A DNA stretch of 64,000 nt, taken from assembly GCA_965248335.1 (NCBI GenBank), contig CBDFIY010000003.1, positions 248,001 to 312,000 on the forward strand, read 5' to 3'. A program made the position numbers and the translations under genes. Source of the stretch: CAKMZU01 sp965248335 (GTDB taxonomy: Bacteria > Pseudomonadota > Gammaproteobacteria > Pseudomonadales > DT-91). Below are positions 18,102-27,049 of this stretch, one piece after another (position 1 is the stretch's first letter; each line of letters begins with the position of its first letter). The notes below the pieces were generated by a model. It saw nothing but the letters and a program-made list of their open reading frames with translations. It was not told where the DNA came from and did no database searches.

Positions 18102-18740
18102 ATGAAACAATTACTCACAGGATTATCCGTCTTTGCGTTGGCGAGCTTTTCTTTTGCTGAAGGCGACGAGGCGCGCGGTGAAAAACTTGCATCACAGTGT
18201 GTGGTTTGTCATGGTGCCGATGGTAATAGCGTTGTAGCTGCCTTCCCAAAATTGGCTGGGCAAAATACTAAATACATGATTAAGCAATTTAATGATATGC
18301 GAATTCCCCAGTCACAAGGCGGCCGTGAAGTGCCAGAAATGACTGCTATTATTTCTGATTTGTCAGATCAAGACATTGAAGATCTTGCTGCTTATTTCGC
18401 CGCTCAAACGATTCAAGGTGGCGTGGCCAAGAAAAGTTTGGTTGAGTTGGGTGAAGCACTTTATCGAGGAGGGGACAGCGATAAAATGATCGCGGCTTGT
18501 ACAGGTTGTCACGGGCCTGCGGGCAAAGGAAATAAAGGTGCTGCTTTCCCTGCGTTAGCGGGCCAGCATGCTGATTATATCGAGAAGCAACTTAAAGCCT
18601 TTCGCTTAGCTGCGGATCAGCCAACGGCAAATGGTGCACGTCAGAATGATGGTGATTCAAGAAAGATGCGAGATGTTGCGGGCCGAATGAGCGACTTACA
18701 AATTGAAGCCGTAGCTAGCTTTATTTCTGGCTTGAGATAA
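18102..18740 (+). CDS. Cytochrome c4 (dihaem, periplasmic)
   Basis: This is a periplasmic dihaem electron carrier, likely to a terminal oxidase. The start is set at ATG 18102 because a normal signal peptide (MKQLLTGLSVFALASFSFA) begins there, although an in-frame GTG exists at 18057. Two CxxCH haem sites are visible: CVVCH at residues 33-37 and CTGCH at 133-137. Distal Met ligands lie in NDMRIPQ-type segments of each domain. The 212-residue length fits the c4 family. The engB-c4-dsbA neighbourhood is the Pseudomonas order. Confidence 0.93.
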   Translation: MKQLLTGLSVFALASFSFAEGDEARGEKLASQCVVCHGADGNSVVAAFPKLAGQNTKYMIKQFNDMRIPQSQGGREVPEMTAIISDLSDQDIEDLAAYFAAQTIQGGVAKKSLVELGEALYRGGDSDKMIAACTGCHGPAGKGNKGAAFPALAGQHADYIEKQLKAFRLAADQPTANGARQNDGDSRKMRDVAGRMSDLQIEAVASFISGLR

Positions 18741-18759
18741 AGCACAAGGTTTCTTTAGA

Positions 18760-18817
18760 AGAGTGAGAACCGTGTTTCTGGTTTTCTCTCGGTGAGCCGT
18801 TATTATGGCTCCACTCT
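18760..18817 (+). other. Potential three-way-junction RNA structure
   Basis: An outer stem AGAGTG/CACTCT (18760-18765 with 18812-18817) encloses two hairpins. One is GAGAACC/GGTTTTCTC (18765-18788, bulged) and the other is GAGCC/GGCTC (18794-18811). It lies between the cytochrome c4 stop and the barrel-protein start and has no T-run, so it looks more like a leader or processing element than a terminator. Confidence 0.4.
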
Positions 18818-18850
18818 AGAAAAATAATAATAAAACAGAGGGATTGACGT

Positions 18851-19579
18851 ATGCGACAGATTTTGCAGATTCTTTTATTGCCAGTGATAGGCTTCTTTGG
18901 GCAATCCGCTTTTACAGGAATCCTAGATAAACCTTTTTTTGCAGGGATTCCAGATAAACCCTACTATGTTGGTATCAGTTATGGCGCAGGGCAGATTTAT
19001 TCAGGGTTGAAATACCATGTTGATGGTACGGCGAATAATAGCTCGCCCCAGAATTATAATGCACGTATATCTAAGGCAAGTTCAACGCTCATTAATGGCG
19101 GCTTCACTTTCACTAAACATTGGGCTTTTGAAGCACAGTATATGATTACTGGTGTTCTCGATATGCCTTTTTTTGTCGGTAATGAAAAAGTTTTTGACCA
19201 AGCTAAATTAAGTGCGCAAGCTTATGGTTTTTACGGTGTTTATAAGGCGGGTTCAGATGTTTACGTGCGTGCGCGATTGGGTCTTGGTCAATCCTTTATT
19301 AATTTATCGGGTAAAGAGGTGAGTGCAAATTATTCAGGCTTTGGTTTAACCTATGGCTTAAGTGTCGGCAAAAAGCTTGGTAAGCTGGGCGCTTTTGAAT
19401 TGACGTACATGCGTTATGCCGATGTAAAGGCAAGCGGAGGTAAGGCTTGTGTGCCAGTCGAGGCGAATGCATCAGGTTCAGTGGGCTGTGTGCCTGACGA
19501 TGGTGCAAAACGTTACTTCTCATTTAATCAAAAAATGCGTGTAAGTGCATTTACAGTAGGGTATGTGTTTATCTTTTGA
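18851..19579 (+). CDS. Outer-membrane beta-barrel protein, family not identified
   Basis: The 242-residue protein has an N-terminal hydrophobic signal segment (about 1-22) and alternating hydrophobic/polar beta strands (for example YVGISYGAGQIY, DVYVRARLGLGQSF). It ends in an aromatic residue (GYVFIF), typical of OmpW/OmpA-like 8-stranded barrels. A short motif recurs: GILDKPFFA, then GIPDKPYYV, and later GVLDMPFFV; at DNA level the first two are clearly similar. Two Cys (KACVPVE, VGCVPDD) sit in one loop and may form a disulfide, consistent with dsbA next door. A purine-rich AGAGGG ribosome-binding site precedes the ATG. Confidence 0.7.
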   Translation: MRQILQILLLPVIGFFGQSAFTGILDKPFFAGIPDKPYYVGISYGAGQIYSGLKYHVDGTANNSSPQNYNARISKASSTLINGGFTFTKHWAFEAQYMITGVLDMPFFVGNEKVFDQAKLSAQAYGFYGVYKAGSDVYVRARLGLGQSFINLSGKEVSANYSGFGLTYGLSVGKKLGKLGAFELTYMRYADVKASGGKACVPVEANASGSVGCVPDDGAKRYFSFNQKMRVSAFTVGYVFIF

Positions 19580-19639
19580 TAAACTCGGCCTCGTATGAAG
19601 TTTTAACAGTTAACGTGGATAAGATTTTAGGGTGATATT

Positions 19640-20347
19640 ATGGCGGTACGTGGCTTTTTGTTGACTGCGTTGTTCGGGCTGAGTGTTTCTATGCTCACTC
19701 AAACGATTAGTGCCGCTACAAACGCGGAAACATCGCCAGCTGTGAGCGAAAAATTCATTGCGGGTAAGGATTACGAAGTTCTAGAAATCCCAGTGCCGAC
19801 GCGCAACAAAGACAAAATAGAAGTGGTTGAGTTATTTTGGTATGGATGCGGTCATTGTTATAGCTTTGAATCACTGTTTGAGCCTTGGAAGAAACAGCTA
19901 GGCCCTGACGTAGATATTGTTCAAATGCCTGCGATCTGGAATAAAACCATGGAGCTTCATGCGCGTGCTTATTATACGGCACAGGCTTTAGGTAAGATTG
20001 ATATCACTCACCAGCCTTTTTTTGAGGCGTTACTAATGAAAAAAGAGAGGTTGTTCAATCAATCCGCCATCGCAGATTTTTATGCAAGATATGGTGTCGA
20101 TAAAAAAACGTTTAATGATACGTTTCAATCTTTTGGTGTCGACAGTCAAGTCACTTTGACGAAATCAAGAGGCAGGAGTTATCGTATGCGTGGTACACCA
20201 GAAATGGTGGTGAATGGTAAGTATCGTATATCTATCAGTCATACAAAATCACAGCCGAAAATGCTCAAAGTTGCCGAATATTTAATTGAAAAAGAGCGTA
20301 AACAGGTGAAGGCTAAGGCTGTAAAAGCACAAGATAACAAAGGGTAA
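19640..20347 (+). CDS. dsbA: Thiol:disulfide interchange protein DsbA
   Basis: This periplasmic oxidase introduces disulfide bonds. A signal peptide ends at about residue 25 (TISAAT). The thioredoxin-fold active site is WYGCGHCYSFE with Cys70 and Cys73; the cis-Pro loop is RGTPEMVVNGKY. The 235-residue length is slightly longer than E. coli DsbA (208) because of a Lys-rich C-terminal tail. It is 4 bp upstream of the HD-domain gene and near cytochrome c4, as in Pseudomonas. Confidence 0.96.
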   Translation: MAVRGFLLTALFGLSVSMLTQTISAATNAETSPAVSEKFIAGKDYEVLEIPVPTRNKDKIEVVELFWYGCGHCYSFESLFEPWKKQLGPDVDIVQMPAIWNKTMELHARAYYTAQALGKIDITHQPFFEALLMKKERLFNQSAIADFYARYGVDKKTFNDTFQSFGVDSQVTLTKSRGRSYRMRGTPEMVVNGKYRISISHTKSQPKMLKVAEYLIEKERKQVKAKAVKAQDNKG

Positions 20348-20351
20348 CCCC

Positions 20352-20960
20352 ATGCCCAAAAGTGCGTTTTTTGGCTATCTTGGTCGCCTCAAGTGGATTA
20401 AACGCTGGGGATTAAAACGTAATATCGAGGAAGAAAATGTCATGGAGCATAGCTGGCAGGTTGCCACTATTGCTCATGCGCTTGGCATTATTCATAATCA
20501 AAATTTTAAAGGTAATATCGATGTGAATAAGGTGGCTGTCACAGCGCTTTATCACGATGTCTCCGAGATTATCACAGGTGATCTCCCTACGCCCGTTAAG
20601 TACTTTTCCAAGCATATACAAACAGCTTATAAAGCGATTGAGGCGGAAGCTGAGCAGGAATTACTGCATTTACTGCCAAAGAAGATGCAGCCCGTCTATC
20701 GCGAACTGTTGCTGCATGACCAAGTAGACCCTTTGATCGGAAAGTTTGTTAAAGCGGCGGATGTTATTAGCGCCTATCTTAAATGCCAGATGGAAGTAAA
20801 TGCAGGAAACAAAGAGTTTACTACGGCACTTAGCGATTTGGAAAGTCGTGTCAGGCAGCTAAAAATGCCCGAAGTTGATTATTTTATGGCAACTTTCAAT
20901 GATAGTTACTTACTTACTTTGGATGAATTGCTGTCATTACACGATGACCAACAATCCTAG
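20352..20960 (+). CDS. yfbR: 5'-deoxynucleotidase YfbR (HD domain)
   Basis: This dNMP 5'-nucleotidase takes part in nucleotide-pool control. The metal-binding HD signature is visible as ENVMEHSWQVATIAHAL and LYHDVSEIITGDLPTPVKYF, with a later AADVISAYLKC segment matching E. coli YfbR closely. The length is 202 versus 199 in E. coli. It starts 4 bp after dsbA and is probably co-transcribed. Confidence 0.95.
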   Translation: MPKSAFFGYLGRLKWIKRWGLKRNIEEENVMEHSWQVATIAHALGIIHNQNFKGNIDVNKVAVTALYHDVSEIITGDLPTPVKYFSKHIQTAYKAIEAEAEQELLHLLPKKMQPVYRELLLHDQVDPLIGKFVKAADVISAYLKCQMEVNAGNKEFTTALSDLESRVRQLKMPEVDYFMATFNDSYLLTLDELLSLHDDQQS

Positions 20961-20982
20961 CTTGCCCATCGCTTGTCGTCAC

Positions 20983-21243
20983 TCAATCTAATGAAATAGC
21001 GAGTTGCTTAAGAAGAAATTTTCGTGTGCCGACCATTTCTTTCCACGTTTGACGCATAGAGAAATCTGCAGAGTTTCCTTTATTCGTTGTTTTCATCATT
21101 TGTGACTCGATGCAAATGATTTCTTTTAAGATATCTTCGCGTACCTGATTGATAGATTCAAGTTTATGGTGAGAGAGGTAGCGGCTCTCTGCGCGGTTAA
21201 ATGCACATGAAGCGAATTGGCTGTAACGGTATGCATGTATCAC
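20983..21243 (-). CDS. Small hypothetical protein
   Basis: About 86 residues from GTG 21243, preceded by AAGGAAAAATT; the longer reading from ATG 21270 has a weaker start signal. It begins with an aromatic stretch (HAYRYSQF) and continues as a helical, charged protein. I recognise no family. It is convergent with yfbR and divergent from yrfG, so it is monocistronic. Confidence 0.45.
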   Translation of the reverse strand: MIHAYRYSQFASCAFNRAESRYLSHHKLESINQVREDILKEIICIESQMMKTTNKGNSADFSMRQTWKEMVGTRKFLLKQLAISLD

Positions 21244-21383
21244 AATTTTTCCTTTCTTGGTCGGCGGCATCCGCTTCAGAGCCGGTGGCGTGCCAATATT
21301 TTATAATCTGTTAAAATTAGCTCTTCGTGCTGTTTTGTAAAGTATGCACGATTAATTTTAGATTTAACTTGAAGGTCGGCCTC

Positions 21384-22051
21384 ATGCTTTCATCAATTAA
21401 TGACTGGAAAAGTGTTGATACCGTGTTATTGGATATGGACGGTACATTACTGGATTTATATTTCGATAATTATTTTTGGATGACTTATTTGCCGCAAAAA
21501 TATGCAGAGCAAGAAGGGTTATCCTTCGACAATGCTTTTTCTATTCTCATGAGTAAATCAAAGGAAAAAAAGGATCGTTAGCGTGGTACTGTCTTGATGG
21601 GTGGGCTAAAGATTTAACAATGGACATCGTCAAGTTAAAAGGTGAGATAGCGGATAGAATTCAAGTAAGGCCATATGTAGAGGAATTTCTGAGAGCGCTT
21701 GCATCTATCAATAAGGAAATTATTTTATTGACTAACGCTCACCCAAGTAGCTTGCAGTTAAAAATGAAACACACTGGGTTGTTGCCTTATTTTGATTCGG
21801 TGGTCAGTACGCATCGTTATGGCTTTCCTAAAGAAAATACGAACTTTTGGCCCGTATTTATATCCGAATATGCAGTAGATGTGACGAAAACGTTGATGGT
21901 AGATGATACTGAATCTGTACTTTTGTCGGCTAAAGATGCCGGTATTCGCTACTTGTGGACGATAGCTCAGCCGGATTCAAGTATCACCACGCACGCAGAT
22001 TTATTGTTCCCAGCCGTTAAGGGATTTGATGAGGTAATGCCCAGTGGTTGA
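21384..22051 (+). pseudogene. yrfG: GMP/IMP nucleotidase YrfG (HAD), frame broken at A7 slippery site
   Basis: This is a HAD-superfamily 5'-nucleotidase. The 5' part (ATG 21384 to stop 21581) has the catalytic motif DTVLLDMDGTLLDL. The 3' part continues in the -1 frame (GSLAWYCLDGWAKDL...) through ILLTNAHP and LMVDDTESVL to 22051. The frames meet at G-GAA-AAA-AAG-GAT (21563-21573). One more A, or a -1 shift at the A-AAA-AAG heptamer, gives a continuous ~222-residue protein matching E. coli YrfG. The options are a real deletion, a homopolymer sequencing error, or productive frameshifting as in dnaX. It is followed by hslR and hslO as in E. coli, and its stop overlaps the hslR start. Confidence 0.87.
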
Positions 22052-22439
22052 GGAAAAAAAGATTAGATTGGATAAGTGGTTATGGGCGGCAAGATTTTTT
22101 AAGACGCGAAGTCTTGCTAAAAAAGCGATTGAAGCAGGACATGTTTTTTGTGAAGGGTCCAGGGTTAAAGCGAGTAAAGAGGTGAGAATTGGCGCCTTAT
22201 TAAAAATACGGCAAGGTTTGGATATAAAGATTATCCATATCATGGCGCTCAGCGATAGACGACAATCCGCCGATATTGCGCAAGGGCTTTATGAGGAGAC
22301 GCTAGAGAGCATAAATAAACGAAAAGAAGAGGCTATGCAGAGGAAGCAACTAAGGCAGTCACAAGTAGCACCCGAAACTAAGCCCGATAAAAAAAATCGG
22401 CGGTTGATCCATCGTTTTAAACAGAAAAATAGCGAGTAA
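22044..22439 (+). CDS. hslR: Heat shock protein 15 (ribosome-associated, S4 domain)
   Basis: Hsp15 binds free 50S subunits that carry a stalled nascent chain. The S4 RNA-binding domain is at the N terminus (IRLDKWLWAARFFKTRSLAKKAIEAG split over residues 7-32), and a basic tail follows. The 131-residue length is normal. The GTG start at 22044 overlaps the end of yrfG by 8 bp, so translation is probably coupled, which matters because yrfG is frame-shifted upstream. Confidence 0.94.
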   Translation: MVEEKKIRLDKWLWAARFFKTRSLAKKAIEAGHVFCEGSRVKASKEVRIGALLKIRQGLDIKIIHIMALSDRRQSADIAQGLYEETLESINKRKEEAMQRKQLRQSQVAPETKPDKKNRRLIHRFKQKNSE

Positions 22440-22441
22440 TT

Positions 22442-23302
22442 ATGAGCGAATCAGATAATTCCCTACAAACGTTTATGTTAAAAGATGCTGCAGTTAGAGG
22501 GTCGGTCGTGGTTTTGTCATCATCTTTAGACGATTTGTTTGAGGATGCTGATTACAGCAACGACCAAAGGAAATTGCTGGCAGAGTGCGTCATGGCGAAT
22601 GTGTTAATGACAAGTCATTTAAAAGTTGACGGTTTAGTGAGCATACAGGCCAAGGGCGAAGGTGCCGTCCGATTGATCGCGACAGAATGCAATAGCGAGC
22701 TACAATTCAGAGGAGTCATACAGAGTAACGCAAGGATATCAGAGGCTTTTCAGGAGGCATTTAACGACATGACGCTGACGATTACCTTGGCCCCCAATAA
22801 GGGTAAGCGTTATCAGGGTATTGTCCCGTTAGCTGATCAAAGTTTTTCAAAATGTCTGGAACATTACTTTATCCAGTCGGAGCAGTTACCAACCTTGTTC
22901 AAGTTTTCGTGGGAAGAAGGGAAAGCGGTAGGCGTTATGATTCAGGCGCTGCCAGAAATGCAGGTGGATAAGAGCGATCACTGGCAGCGTGTCAGCTTAC
23001 TGGCGAATACGTTGACGCACCATGAAATGCAAACGCTCAGTGTAGATGATTGGTTGTATCGATTATTCCATGAGGAAGGTATAACTGTTTATGAGAAACG
23101 AAGTGTTACTTTTCAGTGTACCTGCTCAAGAGAGCGCTTTGAACGAGCATTAATCAGTTTAGGGGAGCAAGAACTCCGCAATATTCTAAAAGAAGAAGGC
23201 ATGATTGAAACAGAGTGCCAATTTTGTCATAAAAAGTATGTGTTTGATGAGTCGGCAATATCTTTATTACTGGCATCGGGGTCTCAGGCAGTAGATCACT
23301 AA
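22442..23302 (+). CDS. hslO: Redox-regulated chaperone Hsp33
   Basis: This holdase chaperone is activated by oxidative unfolding. The C-terminal zinc centre is CTC (Cys226, Cys228) and CQFC (Cys259, Cys262), spaced as in E. coli Hsp33. The 286-residue length matches. It starts 2 bp after hslR stops and precedes pckA, the E. coli gene order. Confidence 0.96.
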   Translation: MSESDNSLQTFMLKDAAVRGSVVVLSSSLDDLFEDADYSNDQRKLLAECVMANVLMTSHLKVDGLVSIQAKGEGAVRLIATECNSELQFRGVIQSNARISEAFQEAFNDMTLTITLAPNKGKRYQGIVPLADQSFSKCLEHYFIQSEQLPTLFKFSWEEGKAVGVMIQALPEMQVDKSDHWQRVSLLANTLTHHEMQTLSVDDWLYRLFHEEGITVYEKRSVTFQCTCSRERFERALISLGEQELRNILKEEGMIETECQFCHKKYVFDESAISLLLASGSQAVDH

Positions 23303-23447
23303 AACTAATAACCAGTCAAAAAGGCCGAAATAAACCACAATAAGGGATAGGTTAACTGTCTTTTTTTTGACATAATGACGCCCAAAAAATTGCCTGCACA
23401 AAAAAGCAACGATGCTTTGGGCGCGTTTATCTATTAGGATTCAAAAG

Positions 23448-24998
23448 ATGACAGCAGAAATCAATGGTTTCCAAAATCTTAGCCCAGCGCAGCTTATCGA
23501 GAAAGCGCTGGAAAATGGGGAAGGTCAGCTTACTGATACAGGTGCCCTCCTTGTTACAACAGGTCAGAGAACAGGGCGCTCTCCCGCTGATCGTTTTATC
23601 GTTGAAGAACCAAGCACTTCGGATAGTATCGATTGGGGCTCAGTTAATCGCCCTTTTGATGCCGATAAATTTGATGCGTTATGGGATCGTGTTGAAACGC
23701 ATTTGTCACAAAAATCACGTTATGTACAAAACTTACATGTGGGTGCAGGCGAAGACCACTATATTGCTGTAGAAGTTAATACTGAAACGGCATGGCAAAA
23801 TTTATTTGGGCGTAATATGTTTGTTCGCCCAGAAAAGTACAACCCGCAACTAAAAGAAGCTTGGACTATTCTTAATGTACCTTCCTTTGTTTGTGAGCCT
23901 GAGCGAGATGGCACAAATAGTGAGGGCGTTGTTATTCTTAATTTTGCGCAACGTAAAGTCTTGTTAGCAGGTATGCGTTATGCAGGCGAGATGAAAAAAG
24001 CCATGTTCTCCGTACAAAACTTTTTGTTACCAGAAAAAGACGTACTTCCGATGCATTGCTCTGCGAATATTGGTGAGTCAGGCGATGTGGCCTTATTTTT
24101 TGGCTTGTCTGGTACAGGGAAAACCACCCTTTCTGCCGACCCTGAACGTTATTTGATCGGCGATGATGAACACGGCTGGTCAAAAGGCTCTGTCTTTAAT
24201 ATTGAAGGCGGTTGTTATGCAAAAACGATCAACTTATCTCAGAAAAATGAGCCGGTGATTTGGGATGCCATCCGTTTTGGTGCCATCGTTGAAAATGTTG
24301 TTGTAGATGAAGAGCGTCATGCAGATTATGACGATACATCATTAACAGAAAATGGCCGATGCTGTTATCCGTTAGAGCATGTAGACATGCGATCAGAAAA
24401 AAATGCGGGTGGAGAGCCAAAAGTCGTTATCTTTTTGACTTGTGACGTATCGGGTGTATTGCCACCCGTATCCATTTTGTCAAAAGAAGCTGCGGCGTTC
24501 CATTTCTTATCAGGTTATACCGCACGTGTAGGGTCAACAGAGTTAGGTGCAGAAGCAGGTATTCACCCTGCATTTTCTACCTGTTTTGGTGCGCCTTTCA
24601 TGCCGCGTCCCGCACGTGAATATGCAGACCTTTTAATGAAGCGCGTAGAAGACTTTGGTAGCCAGGTTTATCTTGTGAATACTGGCTGGACAGGCGGATC
24701 TGGCGCACCGGGCGGTGCTGGACAGCGTTTCCCAATTCCTGTGACGCGTGCTGTTGTAGCAGCTATTCAAAGCGGTTCATTGCTGGGTGCAGAAACAGAG
24801 CATTTGGATATCCTTAATCTTGATATACCTAAATCAATCGAAGGCGTTGATGATAAGTATATCAATCCAAGAGAAGGCTGGTCTGATAAAGATGCCTACG
24901 ATGAGCAAGCATCAAAGCTAGCGACCTTGTTTAGCGAGAACATTAAAAAATTCGATGTCTCTGACGCTATATCGGATGCAGGCCCTAAAGCCAAGTGA
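23448..24998 (+). CDS. pckA: Phosphoenolpyruvate carboxykinase (ATP)
   Basis: This enzyme converts oxaloacetate and ATP to phosphoenolpyruvate, CO2 and ADP in gluconeogenesis. The start at ATG 23448 is preferred over in-frame codons upstream because AGGA lies 8 bp before it and the family normally begins near this point. The P-loop is GLSGTGKTTLSAD (residues 219-231), followed by the kinase-2 region LIGDDEHGWS. RTGRSPADRF lies in the N-terminal domain. At 516 residues it is slightly shorter than the E. coli enzyme (540). Confidence 0.96.
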   Translation: MTAEINGFQNLSPAQLIEKALENGEGQLTDTGALLVTTGQRTGRSPADRFIVEEPSTSDSIDWGSVNRPFDADKFDALWDRVETHLSQKSRYVQNLHVGAGEDHYIAVEVNTETAWQNLFGRNMFVRPEKYNPQLKEAWTILNVPSFVCEPERDGTNSEGVVILNFAQRKVLLAGMRYAGEMKKAMFSVQNFLLPEKDVLPMHCSANIGESGDVALFFGLSGTGKTTLSADPERYLIGDDEHGWSKGSVFNIEGGCYAKTINLSQKNEPVIWDAIRFGAIVENVVVDEERHADYDDTSLTENGRCCYPLEHVDMRSEKNAGGEPKVVIFLTCDVSGVLPPVSILSKEAAAFHFLSGYTARVGSTELGAEAGIHPAFSTCFGAPFMPRPAREYADLLMKRVEDFGSQVYLVNTGWTGGSGAPGGAGQRFPIPVTRAVVAAIQSGSLLGAETEHLDILNLDIPKSIEGVDDKYINPREGWSDKDAYDEQASKLATLFSENIKKFDVSDAISDAGPKAK

Positions 24999-25003
24999 TC
25001 TTA

Positions 25004-25029
25004 AAAGCAGGCGAAAGCCTGTTTTTTTT
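25004..25029 (+). terminator. Rho-independent terminator after pckA
   Basis: CAGGC-gaaa-GCCTG (25008-25021), a stable GNRA-looped hairpin, is followed by eight T. It lies directly after the pckA stop and 20 bp before mutM. Confidence 0.9.
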
Positions 25030-25047
25030 CGTATGAATTAATGTGCT

Positions 25048-25863
25048 ATGCCAGAACTCCCCGAAGTTGAAACCACCTGCCGTGGTATTTCTCCACATAT
25101 TAGCCAAGAGATGGTTAGCGGTATTGTTGTCCGTCAGCAAAAACTACGATGGCCGATTCCCCTCGAATTTATCAAGCCCACTTTAAATAAAACGTTAATA
25201 GAAGTTAGGCGACGAGGTAAGTATTTACTTTTGTTTTTTGAGCATGGCTATTGGCTTGTGCATTTAGGCATGTCGGGAAGCTTACGTATTGTTGATCATT
25301 CAGTGCCTGTTCAAAAACATGATCATGTGGATATGGTGTTTTCGAACGGGAAAATTTTAAGGTACAACGATCCAAGACGATTTGGTTGTTGGTTGTTTCA
25401 TGACGAGAAAGAATCAAATCACCCTTTGCTCGCCAGGCTAGGGCATGAGCCTTTAGAGCCACAGTTTGATGGTGATTATTTATATTCGCAGGCGCAAAGC
25501 AAAAAGGGTGCAATAAAGCCTTTCCTTATGAATAGCAAAGTTGTGGTCGGGGTGGGTAATATTTACGCGTCTGAGTCACTATTCATGGCTGGCATTCATC
25601 CGAAGCGTGTGGCAAATAAAGTGAGCCGGATGCGCTATCAACTGTTAGCTGAACATATTAAGACTGTGCTACAAAAAGCAATAAATAGTGGTGGAACAAC
25701 CCTTAAAGACTTCGTAAATAGCGATGGTAAGCCTGGTTATTTTCAGCAGTCGCTTGCTGTTTACGGGCGAGAGGGTGAACTGTGCCAAATCTGTGAAGCA
25801 GTGATTAAAAGGTGTGTCTTGGGGCAGCGAAGTACTTTTTACTGCGCATCTTGCCAGCATTGA
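25048..25863 (+). CDS. mutM: Formamidopyrimidine-DNA glycosylase
   Basis: This bifunctional glycosylase/AP lyase removes 8-oxoguanine. The N terminus MPELPEVETTCRGI provides the catalytic Pro2 and Glu3. A conserved Lys lies in VRRRGKYLLL, and GVGNIYASESLF is the helix-two-turn-helix motif. The C-terminal zinc finger uses Cys246, Cys249, Cys266 and Cys269. The 271-residue length is typical. Confidence 0.97.
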   Translation: MPELPEVETTCRGISPHISQEMVSGIVVRQQKLRWPIPLEFIKPTLNKTLIEVRRRGKYLLLFFEHGYWLVHLGMSGSLRIVDHSVPVQKHDHVDMVFSNGKILRYNDPRRFGCWLFHDEKESNHPLLARLGHEPLEPQFDGDYLYSQAQSKKGAIKPFLMNSKVVVGVGNIYASESLFMAGIHPKRVANKVSRMRYQLLAEHIKTVLQKAINSGGTTLKDFVNSDGKPGYFQQSLAVYGREGELCQICEAVIKRCVLGQRSTFYCASCQH

Positions 25864-26003
25864 ATATGGCGGTAGGTCGACTGGTTTGCCCTTAAACCTT
25901 TTAATACGTCACAGTGAGGTTAAAAACCGCTTGAAATCGGTTCAAAATCTGACGTTTAATAGGTCAGTCTGAAGCATAAAAATAAAAACTGGAAAGTTCG
26001 GTC

Positions 26004-26342
26004 ATGGTATCAATAATAAAAACGCTCAGCGTGGCATTTTTGCTTGTTTTTAGTTTCTCAAATCAACAGGTAATAGCAAATGATGCCGTTGTGGTAGAGA
26101 AACCCTCTGCATTTGCTATGATGGGCGATCTTGTGATTGTTCGGCCTATAATGCTTAGCTTGTCTGTTCTTGGAACGGCCGCGTATCTTGTCAGCTTACC
26201 GCTTACTTTAGCTGGTGGTAATGCAGGAGAAGCCGGCAATGTACTCGTAGTTAAACCGCTTAAAACCACTTTTATACGGTGTTTGGGTTGCGTCAAACCC
26301 GGTTATAAAAAACAAGTGAATAAGGTTGAAGGTACAAGATAG
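26004..26342 (+). CDS. Small exported membrane protein next to mutM
   Basis: The 112-residue protein has a signal peptide (about 1-25) and one strongly hydrophobic segment (about 48-70, MLSLSVLGTAAYLVSLPLTL). It ends in a conserved-looking RCLGCVKPGYKK. I recall small Pseudomonas proteins with the same layout, often mislabelled multidrug transporter. The function is unknown. Confidence 0.65.
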   Translation: MVSIIKTLSVAFLLVFSFSNQQVIANDAVVVEKPSAFAMMGDLVIVRPIMLSLSVLGTAAYLVSLPLTLAGGNAGEAGNVLVVKPLKTTFIRCLGCVKPGYKKQVNKVEGTR

Positions 26343-26372
26343 TACCTTTCTTTAATCTTTATCTAGAAAACG

Positions 26373-26867
26373 TTACTGCCTAACAAACTCCATACTTAAC
26401 GTTTTGATCCTGCCATTTTTTTGATCTTTTTGAAAGAAGTCGACTCGGTGATGATCTTTGTCAACCACGGTCGTCTCTGTGCTGCGCTCAATTTTTTGTA
26501 GACTCGCATCTTCGGCTTCCCAGTGCATGAGCAATGAATTCCCTTTTTTTTCACCAGTATCAAAATTCATCGCCTGATTTTGATTATCTATCCAAAATCC
26601 TTCAAAGGTTGCTTTTTTCTCATTAAATCCGATATACCCCGTACCTAGTAACGTTTTTTCGCTGTTCCGTTCCTTGCCATGAAAATCATGCTTTAAAAAA
26701 TGCGAGTCATAGATAAAAGTATGCTCCATGACGGATTCATTAAGGTCTGCCTCTTCATAGGCCGATAGTTGAGTATCTTGAAATATCACCTCGCCTTTGA
26801 ATTTCCCTTCAAGCATACGAAGGAAATCGAGGTTCTCATCTGAAAAAGTTTGGGCATTTGGCTTCAT
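26373..26867 (-). CDS. DUF1579-like protein
   Basis: The start is placed at ATG 26867 (MKPNAQTF) because AAGGA lies 8 bp upstream. A longer open frame to 27107 runs through a G10 tract and the palindromic repeat and is not credible as coding. The 164-residue protein has the layout of the DUF1579 family: an N-terminal helix with FLRMLEGKFKGEV followed by an all-beta lipocalin-like region with GTGYIGFNEKK and FEGFWIDN. The ligand and role are unknown. Confidence 0.65.
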   Translation of the reverse strand: MKPNAQTFSDENLDFLRMLEGKFKGEVIFQDTQLSAYEEADLNESVMEHTFIYDSHFLKHDFHGKERNSEKTLLGTGYIGFNEKKATFEGFWIDNQNQAMNFDTGEKKGNSLLMHWEAEDASLQKIERSTETTVVDKDHHRVDFFQKDQKNGRIKTLSMEFVRQ

Positions 26868-27049
26868 GAATGCATCCTTTTGTGTATCAGTACTGTAGTT
26901 AGAGCAGCTAAAACAAAAATGGTTCTGAAAGATGCCTTGATTATTTAGCCTTGGCTGAGTTGTAGGGTTTAGATTTAGGTTGAAGAGATTTAGTAGGAGA
27001 AAGGCTGTAGGTAGAGTGGGGGGGGGGCAATAACCGCCACCCATAGAGA

